Assembly (NCBI RefSeq): GCF_037478135.1
Contig: NZ_JBBHDV010000006.1
Span: forward strand, 193,447-257,446
DNA length: 64,000 nt
Reading direction: 5' to 3'
DNA from: Denitratimonas sp037478135
GTDB taxonomy: Bacteria; Pseudomonadota; Gammaproteobacteria; Xanthomonadales; Xanthomonadaceae
The translations under genes and the position numbers were made by a program. Below are positions 18,081-27,179 of this stretch, one piece after another. Within the stretch, counting starts at the first letter, position 1; each line of letters starts with the position of its first letter. The notes beneath the pieces were generated by a model. It was not told the DNA's origin. It did no database searches and was given only the letters and a program-made list of their open reading frames with translations.

Positions 18081-19471
18081 TCCGATCCCTGCTGCTGATC
18101 CTGCTGCTGACCGTGTCCGGCGCGCCATCGATGGCGCAGGAGCTGCGTCACCCGCCGCCGACGCCCGACGACTTCGCGTGGCAATGGCCGCTGGCGGTGG
18201 ACGCGGAGCAGGACATGATGCGTTTCAAGCTGGCGCCGGAGGTCTACTCCCGGCTGTGGCGCGATGACCTGTCGGATCTGGTGGTGTTCAACGCCGCCGG
18301 CGAGGCGGTGCCGCTGGCACCGCTGGAAGGCGTGCTCGACCATGCCGGACGCCTGGCCGCGCCACCGCCGCCGCTGGAGGCACCGCTGTTCCACATCCCG
18401 CGTGTGGGCGCGCGCAACACCGGTGAGCGTCTGCGCCTGATCGTGGCTGAGCGCAACGATGGCCGGCTGGAACGCATCGACACTGGTGTGGAACTCGGCG
18501 CGGCCGGCCCGGACCTGCTGCTGGACCTGTCCGCGATGCAGACCCCGGTGCGCGCGCTGCTGGTGGAATTTGAAGCGGGCAGCCCACCGCTGAATGCCCG
18601 CGTGGACGTGTTCGGCAGCCGCGACCTGTCCAACTGGACCCGGCTGGTGGCGCAGCAGGCGCTGGTATCGCTGAACGAGGGCGGGCTGAAGCTGGAACGC
18701 AGCCGGATCGAATTCGCGCCCACCCACCTGCCGTACCTGCGCCTGCTGCGCACCGACCGCCAGGCCGAATTGCCCATCGCGAAGGTGCTGGCGGTCCGCG
18801 GACGCGCGATCGACACCCCGGACGTGCCGCATCACCAGATCGCACTGGACGGCGAACCCGAGGCGCGCGGCCACGGCCATGTCTACCACAGCGACGGTCC
18901 GTTCCCGGTGGAACAGGTCGCCGTGACATTGGCTGATCGCAATGCCGCCGCCAGCGTCATCATCGAAAGCCGGCCGCGCGCGGATCTGCCATGGCGCGAG
19001 CGTGCCCGCGGCAATGCCTTCCGCGTCGGTACCGGCGCCGGATCGATCGACTCTGCCGCCTTCGATACCGGCTTGATACGCGACCGCCAGTGGCGCGTCC
19101 GCACCGAACCTGTGCAGGCGCGTGCGCCGCAGCTGACCCTGCTTTACCGCCCCGACCAGTTCGCGTTGCTGACCCAGGGCGAGCCGCCGTTCCGCCTGGC
19201 TGCCGGTAGCGCCCGCGCGCAACGCAGCCACGTGCCGCTGCATGCGGTGCTGGCGCAGTTGCGCAGCAGTCGCGGTGATGACGGTTGGATGCCGCCCGAG
19301 GCCGAATTGGGACGCGGTGCGGAACTGGCCGGCAGCGCCGCGCTGGCACCGCGCCCTGATGCCGACGGTTCACCCACGGCGTGGCAATGGCTGCTGTGGG
19401 GTCTGCTGCTGGCCGGCGCCTTCACCGTGGTGGCGATGGTGCTGAAACTGCTGCGCCAGTCCGGCGCCTGA
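18077..19471 (+). CDS. DUF3999 family membrane-anchored periplasmic protein
   Basis: 464 residues: signal peptide (MIRSLLLILLLTVSGAPSMAQ), a large beta-rich periplasmic region, and a C-terminal membrane helix (WQWLLWGLLLAGAFTVVAMV) with a short basic cytoplasmic tail. Blocks such as FAWQWPL, YLRLLR and HVYHSDGPFPVEQV fit DUF3999. Function unknown. ATG 18077 overlaps the DUF2339 stop by 4 nt, so the two proteins are translationally coupled and probably act together. Confidence 0.87.
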   Translation: MIRSLLLILLLTVSGAPSMAQELRHPPPTPDDFAWQWPLAVDAEQDMMRFKLAPEVYSRLWRDDLSDLVVFNAAGEAVPLAPLEGVLDHAGRLAAPPPPLEAPLFHIPRVGARNTGERLRLIVAERNDGRLERIDTGVELGAAGPDLLLDLSAMQTPVRALLVEFEAGSPPLNARVDVFGSRDLSNWTRLVAQQALVSLNEGGLKLERSRIEFAPTHLPYLRLLRTDRQAELPIAKVLAVRGRAIDTPDVPHHQIALDGEPEARGHGHVYHSDGPFPVEQVAVTLADRNAAASVIIESRPRADLPWRERARGNAFRVGTGAGSIDSAAFDTGLIRDRQWRVRTEPVQARAPQLTLLYRPDQFALLTQGEPPFRLAAGSARAQRSHVPLHAVLAQLRSSRGDDGWMPPEAELGRGAELAGSAALAPRPDADGSPTAWQWLLWGLLLAGAFTVVAMVLKLLRQSGA

Positions 19472-19521
19472 GCATCACCGGGTCCGCTGCGCGCGTGCCC
19501 GGTTTCACGCCGCGCCGGGCC

Positions 19522-20388
19522 TCATTCCAAATTCTGCACCTGCTCGCGCATCTGTTCGATCAGCACCTTCAGCTCCACCGCGATCTGGCTGGTGCGCGCG
19601 TCGACAGATTTGGAGCCCAGGGTGTTGGCCTCGCGGTTGAATTCCTGCATCAGGAAATCCAGGCGGCGGCCGACCGCTTCGCGCAGGCCGAGCACGCGCC
19701 GCGCTTCGGCGATGTGGGTGGCGAGACGGTCCAGCTCCTCGTCCACGTCCAGCTTCTGCAGCCACAGCACGAATTCCTGCTCCAGCCGGCCCGGCTCCAG
19801 CGTCGGGGCCAGTTCGGCGAAGCGGGTTTCCAGCCGGGTGCGCAGGCCGGCGCGGATCTCCGGCAGCCACTGGCGCACCTGCGCGCAGGCGGTTTCGATG
19901 CCATCCAGCTTTTCACGCAACACCGCGGCCAGCTTGGCGCCCTCGCGCTCGCGCGCGGCGCAGAATTCGCCGATCGTGGTGTCGATCAGCGCCAGGGTTT
20001 CGGCCTGCAAACCAGCCGGATCGGGGGTGTCCTGTTCCACCACGCCGGGCCAGGCCAGCAGTTCGGTGAAGTTGACTTGCAGATTGGGGAAACGGCCAGC
20101 CTGCTGTGCCGCGACCTGCGCCAGGCGCTCGAGCAGTTCGGCATTGAGCACCAGTTCGCGCGAGGAATCAGACGCGGCGGATTTGAGCCGCAGCGACATT
20201 TCCACCTTGCCACGCTGGACCTTGCCGGCCACGCGCTCGCGGATCACCGGCTCCAGTCCGCGCAGATCGTCGGGCGCGCGCAGCGAAAACTCCAGGTAGC
20301 GGTGGTTCACGGCACGCATTTCGGCGCTGAGCGTGCCCCAGGCGGTGGCGCGCTCGGCCGAGGCGAAGGCGGTCATGCTGCGGATCAT
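19522..20388 (-). CDS. yicC: YicC-family endoribonuclease
   Basis: 288 residues. The N-terminal block MIRSMTAFASAE and RAVNHRYLEFSLRAP, and the C-terminal LGLREAVGRRLDFLMQEFNREANTLGSKS split across YicC_N and DUF1732, are diagnostic. E. coli YicC is an endoribonuclease implicated in small-RNA turnover. The ATG at 20388 was preferred over the GTG one codon upstream. It is divergent from the DUF2799 lipoprotein gene and convergent with DUF3999. Confidence 0.93.
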   Translation of the reverse strand: MIRSMTAFASAERATAWGTLSAEMRAVNHRYLEFSLRAPDDLRGLEPVIRERVAGKVQRGKVEMSLRLKSAASDSSRELVLNAELLERLAQVAAQQAGRFPNLQVNFTELLAWPGVVEQDTPDPAGLQAETLALIDTTIGEFCAAREREGAKLAAVLREKLDGIETACAQVRQWLPEIRAGLRTRLETRFAELAPTLEPGRLEQEFVLWLQKLDVDEELDRLATHIAEARRVLGLREAVGRRLDFLMQEFNREANTLGSKSVDARTSQIAVELKVLIEQMREQVQNLE

Positions 20389-20536
20389 CACGGTTCCAGT
20401 CGAAAGGAAAGACCGCGCAGCTTACCGCCGCCACGCACCGGCCGCCGCATCCGCAGGCCGATGCCATCGCGGCAGGCGCTCTGGCACTATTCCGAAGATG
20501 CCCGGATAGGCCCGGGTTTTAACGGAGATGCCCTGC

Positions 20537-21094
20537 ATGACATCCATCAGGAACCTTGCCGGCATGGCGCTTTTGCTGGCATTGGCCGGCTGTGCCACGC
20601 TCAGCGAAACCGATTGCGCGCGCGGCGACTGGCATCGGATCGGCCTGGAAGACGGCCGCTACGGATACAGCGCCGAACGCCTCTCGCACCACGACAAGGC
20701 CTGTGCCAAGCACGGTTTCGGCGTGGATGCGCGCGCCTACCATGCCGGCCATGCCACCGGACTGCGGCAATTCTGCGTACCGGCCCGCGCCTTCTCGATG
20801 GGGCGCAAGGGCGAGACCTACCAGCACCAGTGCCCGCGCGATACCGAAGCCGCGTTCATGCCGGCCTACCACCACGGCCGCGATGTGTACGGCGTGGAGC
20901 AGGAGCTGGAGCGACTGAAGAAGGAGCTCGACGAACTGCGCGCCGAAATCGACGACGAAAACACCGGCAAGACCGCGCGCGAAATCGCCGAACAGCGGCT
21001 GCGCTACGTCAGCAACGACCGCAACCGGCGCGAACGCGACCGCGATGCGCTGCTGGAACGCGCCCGCCGGCTCGGCTATGACAACGCCTGGTAG
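20537..21094 (+). CDS. DUF2799 family lipoprotein
   Basis: 185 residues with a lipoprotein signal ending LALAGC. The body has DUF2799 features (DWHRIGLEDGRYGY, GRKGETYQHQCP, AFMPAYHHGRDVY). A charged helix follows (~115-185, VEQELERLKKELDELRAEID), probably a coiled coil. ATG 20537 has GGAG 9 nt upstream; the ATG at 20528 abuts that site and is less likely. Function unknown; expected at the outer or inner membrane facing the periplasm. Confidence 0.85.
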   Translation: MTSIRNLAGMALLLALAGCATLSETDCARGDWHRIGLEDGRYGYSAERLSHHDKACAKHGFGVDARAYHAGHATGLRQFCVPARAFSMGRKGETYQHQCPRDTEAAFMPAYHHGRDVYGVEQELERLKKELDELRAEIDDENTGKTAREIAEQRLRYVSNDRNRRERDRDALLERARRLGYDNAW

Positions 21095-21151
21095 CTCTGC
21101 CCGACGCGCCGGGCGGAGTACCATGACCGGCTTTTCAGGCAGGACTGCTTC

Positions 21152-21886
21152 ATGAGCGAGATTTCCCGTCCCAGCGGCCGGCGCGCCGACGAGCTGCGCC
21201 CGGTGCTGATCCAGCGCCACTACACCCGCCACGCCGAAGGTTCGGTGCTGGTCTGCTTCGGCGACACCCAGGTGCTGTGCACGGCCAGTGTCGAGAACCG
21301 GGTTCCCGGTTTCCTGCGCGGCAAGGGCGAAGGCTGGGTGACCGCCGAGTACGGCATGTTGCCGCGCGCCACGCATACCCGCAGCGACCGCGAGGCGGCG
21401 CGTGGCAAACAGGGCGGCCGCACGCTGGAAATCCAGCGCCTGATCGGCCGGTCGCTGCGCGCCTGTGTCGATCGCCGCGCGCTCGGCGAACGCACCATCA
21501 CGCTGGATTGCGATGTGCTGCAGGCCGATGGCGGCACCCGCACCGCCGCGATCACCGGCGCCTACGTGGCACTGCGCGATGCGGTGAACTGGCTGGTGCA
21601 GCGGCGCGAGATCGCCGCGTCGCCGGTGATCGGTTCGGTCGCGGCGGTATCGGTCGGTGTCTATCGCGGCGTGCCGGTGCTGGATCTGGACTATGCCGAG
21701 GATTCGGACTGCGATACCGACATGAACGTGGTGATGAACGACGGCGGCGGCTTCATCGAATTGCAGGGCACCGCCGAAGGCCACGCCTTCCGCCGTGACG
21801 AACTGGACCTGCTGCTGAACCTGGCCAGCAAGGGCGCCGAAGAATTGTTCGCGGCACAGGCCGCGGCACTGGCATTGCAGCCATGA
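21152..21886 (+). CDS. rph: Ribonuclease PH
   Basis: Phosphorolytic 3'-5' exoribonuclease that trims tRNA 3' ends. 244 residues, as expected. N-terminal RPSGRRADELRPV, the phosphate-site region THTRSDREAARGKQGGRTLEIQRLIGRSLRA and catalytic DLDYAEDSDCDTDMNVVM are all present and intact. The stop overlaps the rdgB start, the usual rph-rdgB arrangement. Confidence 0.97.
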   Translation: MSEISRPSGRRADELRPVLIQRHYTRHAEGSVLVCFGDTQVLCTASVENRVPGFLRGKGEGWVTAEYGMLPRATHTRSDREAARGKQGGRTLEIQRLIGRSLRACVDRRALGERTITLDCDVLQADGGTRTAAITGAYVALRDAVNWLVQRREIAASPVIGSVAAVSVGVYRGVPVLDLDYAEDSDCDTDMNVVMNDGGGFIELQGTAEGHAFRRDELDLLLNLASKGAEELFAAQAAALALQP

Positions 21887-22479
21887 AACTGATCCTGGCC
21901 AGCCACAACACCGGCAAGCTGGCCGAGTTCCAGCAACTGCTCGGCGGGCATGGCATCCAGGTCGTGCCGCAGGCCGCGCTCGGCATTCCCGACATCGAGG
22001 AAACCGGCCTGAGCTTTGCCGAAAACGCCTTGCTGAAAGCGCGCCACGCCTCGCAGCTGGGCGGAATGCCGGCGCTGGCCGATGATTCCGGCCTCTGCGT
22101 GGATGCACTCGGCGGCGCGCCGGGCCTGTTTTCGGCACGCTACGCCGGCAGCGATGGCGATGCCCAGGCCAACATCCTGAAACTGCTCGACGCGCTGGAA
22201 CAGATTCCCGAAGACCACCGCCAGGCCCACTTCCATTGCACGCTGGCGCTGCTGCGCCATCCCGCCGACCCGGCCCCGCTATTGTGCGAAGGCCGCTGGC
22301 ACGGCCGCATCCTGCACGAGCCGCGCGGCGAGGACGGTTTCGGCTACGACCCGGTGTTCTTCGATGACGCCAGCGGTTGCAGCGCGGCCGAACTTTCGCG
22401 CGAGGAAAAGGCCGCCGTCAGTCATCGCGGCCAGGCCATACGGCAATTGCTCATAATGCTGGCGCGACATCCGCTCTAA
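21883..22479 (+). CDS. rdgB: dITP/XTP pyrophosphatase (RdgB/HAM1)
   Basis: Removes non-canonical purine nucleoside triphosphates (ITP, dITP, XTP), protecting DNA and RNA. 198 residues, full length. SHNTGKLAEFQ at the N-terminus, LADDSGLCVDAL, SARYAG and the GFGYDPVF motif are all present. ATG 21883 overlaps the rph stop. In many relatives hemW follows; here purC follows and hemW is ~20 kb away. Confidence 0.97.
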   Translation: MKLILASHNTGKLAEFQQLLGGHGIQVVPQAALGIPDIEETGLSFAENALLKARHASQLGGMPALADDSGLCVDALGGAPGLFSARYAGSDGDAQANILKLLDALEQIPEDHRQAHFHCTLALLRHPADPAPLLCEGRWHGRILHEPRGEDGFGYDPVFFDDASGCSAAELSREEKAAVSHRGQAIRQLLIMLARHPL

Positions 22480-22510
22480 ACTATCGCGCCCTGCCCTTCC
22501 GGAATCCGCC

Positions 22511-23407
22511 GTGTCCACCACGCTGCACACCTCGCACCTGCCCGGCCTGCCGCTGCTGCATCAGGGCAAGGTGCGCGACATCTACGGCCTGCCCGGCAAC
22601 AGCCTGCTGATGGTCGCCACCGACCGCATTTCCGCGTTCGACGTGATCCTGCCGGACCCGGTGCCGGGCAAGGGCGAGATGCTGACCCGGATGTCCAACT
22701 TCTGGTTCGCGCGCACCGCCCACCTGATTCCCAACCACCTGCTCGGCACCCCGGTGGAACAGGTGCTGCCGCGCGGCGTGGACCCGACGCCCTATGTGCA
22801 GCGCAGCGTCGTGGTGAAGCGCCTGACGCCGCTGCCGGTGGAAGCCATCGCGCGCGGCTACCTGATCGGCTCGGGCTGGAAGAATTACCAGGCCAACGGT
22901 ACGGTCTGCGGCATCTCGCTGCCAGCCGGTCTGCGCCAGGCCGAACAATTGCCCGAAGCGATCTTCACCCCGTCCACCAAGGCCGCGATCGGCGATCACG
23001 ACGAGAACATTTCGTTCGACCGGATGATTGAACTGGTCGGTGCCGACCTGGCCGAACAGGTGCGCGCCGCGACGCTGGCAATCTACCGCTACGCCGCCGA
23101 ATACGCTGCGCAGCGCGGCATCCTGATCGCCGACACCAAGCTGGAATTCGGACTGGACGAGGACAACCGCCTGCACGTCATGGACGAAATGCTGACGCCG
23201 GATTCCTCGCGCTTCTGGCCGGCCGACGAATACCGCGTCGGCAGCAGCCCGCCCAGCTACGACAAGCAGTTCGTGCGCGACTATCTGGAAACGCTGGACT
23301 GGAACAAGACCGCCCCCGGCCCGACCCTGCCGGTCGCGGTGATCGCCGGCACCGTGGAGCGTTATGCCGAGGCGTTGCGGCGCCTGACCGCCGACGTGCC
23401 AGGCTGA
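22511..23407 (+). CDS. purC: SAICAR synthase (phosphoribosylaminoimidazole-succinocarboxamide synthase)
   Basis: Joins CAIR and aspartate with ATP to make SAICAR in purine biosynthesis. 298 residues, the longer version of the enzyme (short bacterial forms are ~240). Motifs: HQGKVRDIYGL, DRISAFDVILPDPVPGKG, RGYLIGSGWKNYQ, IADTKLEFGLDE and LTPDSSRFWPADEY. The start is GTG 22511 with GGAA about 9 nt upstream; no ATG fits the N-terminus. It follows rdgB by 31 nt and may share its transcript. Confidence 0.96.
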   Translation: MSTTLHTSHLPGLPLLHQGKVRDIYGLPGNSLLMVATDRISAFDVILPDPVPGKGEMLTRMSNFWFARTAHLIPNHLLGTPVEQVLPRGVDPTPYVQRSVVVKRLTPLPVEAIARGYLIGSGWKNYQANGTVCGISLPAGLRQAEQLPEAIFTPSTKAAIGDHDENISFDRMIELVGADLAEQVRAATLAIYRYAAEYAAQRGILIADTKLEFGLDEDNRLHVMDEMLTPDSSRFWPADEYRVGSSPPSYDKQFVRDYLETLDWNKTAPGPTLPVAVIAGTVERYAEALRRLTADVPG

Positions 23408-23603
23408 CCGGTTCCGATACTTCACCACCCGTTCCGCCCCCGAACGGCAGGCGGAAAGGACATCGGCGCGATCACTACCGGCCTTTCATCACCAGCGGAA
23501 TCCATCCTTTCGCTGCTGCATACCCGTCGCCCTCCCGGATGGCCACACAACGACAACCCCGGCTCCGTCCACGCCCGTGGCGGAGTGGCAGGAATCCACA
23601 CCC

Positions 23604-24491
23604 ATGCCCCGCCTCCACCTGCTGTTGATCCTGACCATCTGCGTGGTCTGGGCAATCAACTTCCTGACCTCGGCGATCTCGCTGCGCGAACTGCCGCCGC
23701 TGTTGTTTGCCGCCTTGCGCCTGCTGCCGCTGATCCTGCTGTTGTTGCCGTGGATGCGCTGGCCCACATGTGCGCAATGGCCGCGATTGGCGGTGGTGGC
23801 GCTGTGCAATGGCGCGCTGCATTTCGGGCTGAATTTCTGGGCACTGAAGGAAGCCGGCAACCTGGCCTCGCCGGCGATCGTGCTGCAAAGCTACATCCCG
23901 ATGACCACGGTGCTGGCGGTGCTGTTTCTGCGCGAGAAGATCGGCTGGCGCACCTGGACCGGGGTCAGCGTCAGCTTTGCCGGGGTGCTGGTGCTGGGCT
24001 TTGATCCAATCGTGCTGGATGCTCCATTCGCGCTGATGCTGATGCTGCTGTCGGCGTTTTCACTGGCCGTGGGCACGGTGACGATGCGTGGCCTGACCGG
24101 GATGCACCCGATCGGCATGCAGGGCTGGGTGGCGCTGATCGCGGTGGGGCCGTTGCTGGCCTGGAGCTTGCTGTCCGAACAGAACCATTGGCTGGCGATC
24201 ACGCAGGCGTCGCCGATGGCATGGCTGGGCGTGGCCTGGGCCGCGCTGGCGGCCTCGGTGCTGGGCCACAGCCTGTTCTACTGGCTGGTGCAGCGCCATC
24301 CGGTTTCCACGCTGACGCCCTATCTACTGCTGACCCCGGTGTTCGCGGTGGCGCTGGGCATCGCCTTCTGGGGCGACCGCCCCGGCCCACGCCTCTACAT
24401 CGGCGGCGCGATGGTGCTGGGCGGCGTGTTCTTCATCGCACTGCGCGCCAGGACACGCGCACGGAAATTGCCGGAGCCGGCGGAGATTTGA
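23604..24491 (+). CDS. DMT-superfamily (EamA) transporter
   Basis: 295 residues with about ten hydrophobic segments arranged as two EamA repeats, the fold of drug/metabolite exporters of the inner membrane. The first repeat opens LLLILTICVVWAINFLTSAI; the second has VAWAALAASVLGHSLFYWLV and ends in a basic tail. The substrate cannot be predicted. ATG 23604 has AGGAA about 10 nt upstream and begins directly at the first helix. It faces the RND operon tail to tail, with a strong hairpin in between. Confidence 0.88.
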   Translation: MPRLHLLLILTICVVWAINFLTSAISLRELPPLLFAALRLLPLILLLLPWMRWPTCAQWPRLAVVALCNGALHFGLNFWALKEAGNLASPAIVLQSYIPMTTVLAVLFLREKIGWRTWTGVSVSFAGVLVLGFDPIVLDAPFALMLMLLSAFSLAVGTVTMRGLTGMHPIGMQGWVALIAVGPLLAWSLLSEQNHWLAITQASPMAWLGVAWAALAASVLGHSLFYWLVQRHPVSTLTPYLLLTPVFAVALGIAFWGDRPGPRLYIGGAMVLGGVFFIALRARTRARKLPEPAEI

Positions 24492-24613
24492 GTGCCATCC
24501 GGCCCGATGCCACCACTGCGGCAATCAATGCCGCATACGGTCGCGGTCAATGCATGAACGCCGTAGCGCGGCGGGACCTCATGTTTCGCGCTTGACGATT
24601 GCGGGCGGCCGGG

Positions 24614-24647
24614 ACGCGACACGGCAGCCGAAGCTGCCGTGTCGCGT
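24614..24647. terminator. 15-bp perfect hairpin between convergent genes
   Basis: ACGCGACACGGCAGC (24614-24628) pairs perfectly with GCTGCCGTGTCGCGT (24633-24647) around CGAA (TTCG on the other strand, a very stable tetraloop). There is no T-run on either side. It lies between the ends of the DMT and RND genes, so it probably ends or protects both transcripts. Confidence 0.6.
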
Positions 24648-24668
24648 GCTGCATTCACATTCAACCAC

Positions 24669-27164
24669 TCACAGCTGCGGCTTGAAGGTGTCCTTTTCTC
24701 CCGGGCGCAGCAGCCAGCGGCACAGGGCCGGCAGGAAGATGATGGCGGCGATCATGTTCACCACGAACATGAAGGTCAGCATCACGCCCATATCGGCCTG
24801 GAACTTCAGATCCGAGAAGATCCACATCGCCACGCCGACGGCCAGTGTCAGTGCGGTGTAGAAGATCGCGATGCCGGTGGTTTTCAAGGCGATGAAGTAG
24901 GACTCGGAAACGGTCTTGCCGGCGCGCAGCGATTCACGCATGCGGGCGAAGATGTAGATCGCGTAGTCCACGCCGATGCCGACACCCAGCGCCACCACGG
25001 TCAGGGTGTTGACCTTCATGCCGATGTCCAGCTCCACCATCAGCGAGTGGCCCAGCTCGGTCACCAGCACCAGCGGCAACACGATGCACAGCGCCGCCAG
25101 CGGGTTGCGGAAGCTGATCAGGCACATCAGGAACACCGCGCCGTACAGAAACAGCAGCATGCGCGATTCCACCGCGCGCACGGTGTCGTTGGTGGCTGCG
25201 GCCACGCCGATGTTGCCGGTGGCAAGGCGCAGGTTGACGGCGTCGGACTGCAGGTCCTCGCCGTTCATTTCGGCCTCGCGGGCCTGTTCGGCCAGTTGCT
25301 CGCGCAGGTTCACGCCTTCATGCCAGGCATTGTTTTCCTCGCGGAACTGCTTCACCGCGTCGATCACCCGGTCGATGGTCTCGGCCCGGTGGTCAGCCAG
25401 GAATGCGGTGATCGGCATCGCCGAGCAGTCCGCGTTCAACAGGCCCGAATCGGTTTCAAAACCCTGCGTGGCCAGACGCAGCGAGTCGGCATCACGCGGC
25501 AGCACGCGCCATTTGATCGCGCCGTCATTCCAGCCGGCGTTGACGATCTTGGCCGCCATCGGCAGCGTGATGACCTGCTGCACGCCCGGCACATTGGCCA
25601 GATGCCAGGCGAAACGGTCGATCAGCTCCATCGTCGGATAGCTGAGCGTGCAGGCATCCGGGCGCGCCTCGGCGATGACGTTGAGGATGTCCACGCCGAG
25701 CGCGAATTTCTCGGTGATGGCGCGCGCGTCCTGGTTGTAGCGCGCTTCCGGGCGCAGCTCGGCCACGCCTTCCTGCGCATCGCCGATCATCACCTTGTCG
25801 CCGTGCTGTTCGGCGAACCACCAGGTGGTGAAGCCGATCAGGATCAGGATCGCGGCTGGCAACGGCTTGCTGAAGCGGGTCAGCGCGGCCCAGATGCGGT
25901 CAAAGCGGGTCAACTGGCGCAGGCGGTATTCGCGCTTGCGTTCCATGTTGCGCAGCCGGGTGTAGGACAGCAGCACCGGCAGCAGCACGAGGTTGGTCAG
26001 GATCGTCAGCGCCACGCCGACGGTGGCGGTGATCGCCAGCTCGAAGATGATCCGGATCGGGATCATCAGGATCGTGGCAAAGCCGATGCAGCCGGCGATC
26101 AGTGCCACCGAGCCGGGCACCAGCAGCATCCGGAACGACAGCTTCGCGGCGGTCAGCGGGTCCACGCCCTTGCGCGCGCGCAGTTCATCCACGGTGCCGT
26201 CTTCCAGCCCGCCGAAGAACAGTTCGCCGCGGAAGCGGTTGATCATCTGCTCGCCGTGGCTGACCGCAATCGCGAAGATCAGGAACGGGGTCAGCATGTT
26301 CATCGGATCGATGCCGAAGCCCATCAGGCGCAGCGCGCCCAGCATCCAGACCACGGCGACCAGCGAGGCGAACACGGTCAGGCTGGCGAGCTTGGCCGAG
26401 GTCGAATACAGGAACAGCAGCAGCCAGGTGAAGGCGATGGTCAGGAAGAAGAACACGATCACCGAGCGCGCGCCGTCACTGATGTCGCCCACCATCTTGG
26501 CAAAACCGATGATGTGCACATCGTAGCCTTGCGCCTCATAGGTACCGCGCAGTGCCTCGAACTGGTCGGCGATGGCCTGGTAATCGAGCTTGTTGGTATC
26601 GGTTTCGGGCACCAGATCGGCCCAGATCATCGCCCCGGACCAGTCCTTGGCCACCAGCCGGCCGACAATGCCGGCCTTGACGATGTTGCCGCGGATGGTT
26701 TCAAAATCCTCTTCGCTGGCATGGCTGGCGGAAAATTCGGACGGAATCACGTTGCCGCCGGCAAAACCGTCCTCGACCACTTCCACGAAGCGCACATTCG
26801 GGGTGAACAGCGAACGCACCCGCGCGTTGTCGGTGGCCTCGATCGCCATCACGTCGGAGGTCAGGCCTTCCAGCGCGGTGAAGAAGCCCGGCTCGAACAT
26901 TTCCCCGTCGCGCGCCATCAGCGCCACCAGCACGCGGTTGGCACCGCCGAAATCCGCCTCGTAATCGAGGAAGGTCTGCATGTACTCGTGTTCGAGTGGA
27001 ATCTGCTTCTTGAAGCCGGCATCCACCCGCAGCTGGCTAGCCAGCACCAGCGCGATCACGGTGATCGCCGCGAACAGCACCAGCACCACCGGACGGGCTC
27101 CAAAAATCAGCTTTTCCAAGGCCCGTGTGATGGGTCCGGCTTCGACATTGCCGCCATGCGCCAT
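24669..27164 (-). CDS. RND-superfamily (MMPL/HAE3-type) exporter
   Basis: 831 residues with about 12 membrane helices in two halves: helix 1 at ~24-43, a periplasmic loop to ~235, five further helices, a second large loop, then five or six helices. The second half carries GVGIGVDYAIYIFARM, the Asp-Tyr proton-relay motif of MMPL/HpnN-type lipid transporters. The equivalent first-half helix reads FAIAVSHGEQ, without Asp. Such proteins move lipids, hopanoids or sterol-like molecules. ATG 27164 has AGGGGAAAC upstream. Last gene of the operon, 15 bp after the YCF48 gene. Substrate unknown. Confidence 0.9.
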   Translation of the reverse strand: MAHGGNVEAGPITRALEKLIFGARPVVLVLFAAITVIALVLASQLRVDAGFKKQIPLEHEYMQTFLDYEADFGGANRVLVALMARDGEMFEPGFFTALEGLTSDVMAIEATDNARVRSLFTPNVRFVEVVEDGFAGGNVIPSEFSASHASEEDFETIRGNIVKAGIVGRLVAKDWSGAMIWADLVPETDTNKLDYQAIADQFEALRGTYEAQGYDVHIIGFAKMVGDISDGARSVIVFFFLTIAFTWLLLFLYSTSAKLASLTVFASLVAVVWMLGALRLMGFGIDPMNMLTPFLIFAIAVSHGEQMINRFRGELFFGGLEDGTVDELRARKGVDPLTAAKLSFRMLLVPGSVALIAGCIGFATILMIPIRIIFELAITATVGVALTILTNLVLLPVLLSYTRLRNMERKREYRLRQLTRFDRIWAALTRFSKPLPAAILILIGFTTWWFAEQHGDKVMIGDAQEGVAELRPEARYNQDARAITEKFALGVDILNVIAEARPDACTLSYPTMELIDRFAWHLANVPGVQQVITLPMAAKIVNAGWNDGAIKWRVLPRDADSLRLATQGFETDSGLLNADCSAMPITAFLADHRAETIDRVIDAVKQFREENNAWHEGVNLREQLAEQAREAEMNGEDLQSDAVNLRLATGNIGVAAATNDTVRAVESRMLLFLYGAVFLMCLISFRNPLAALCIVLPLVLVTELGHSLMVELDIGMKVNTLTVVALGVGIGVDYAIYIFARMRESLRAGKTVSESYFIALKTTGIAIFYTALTLAVGVAMWIFSDLKFQADMGVMLTFMFVVNMIAAIIFLPALCRWLLRPGEKDTFKPQL

Positions 27165-27179
27165 GATTGTTTCCCCTGT

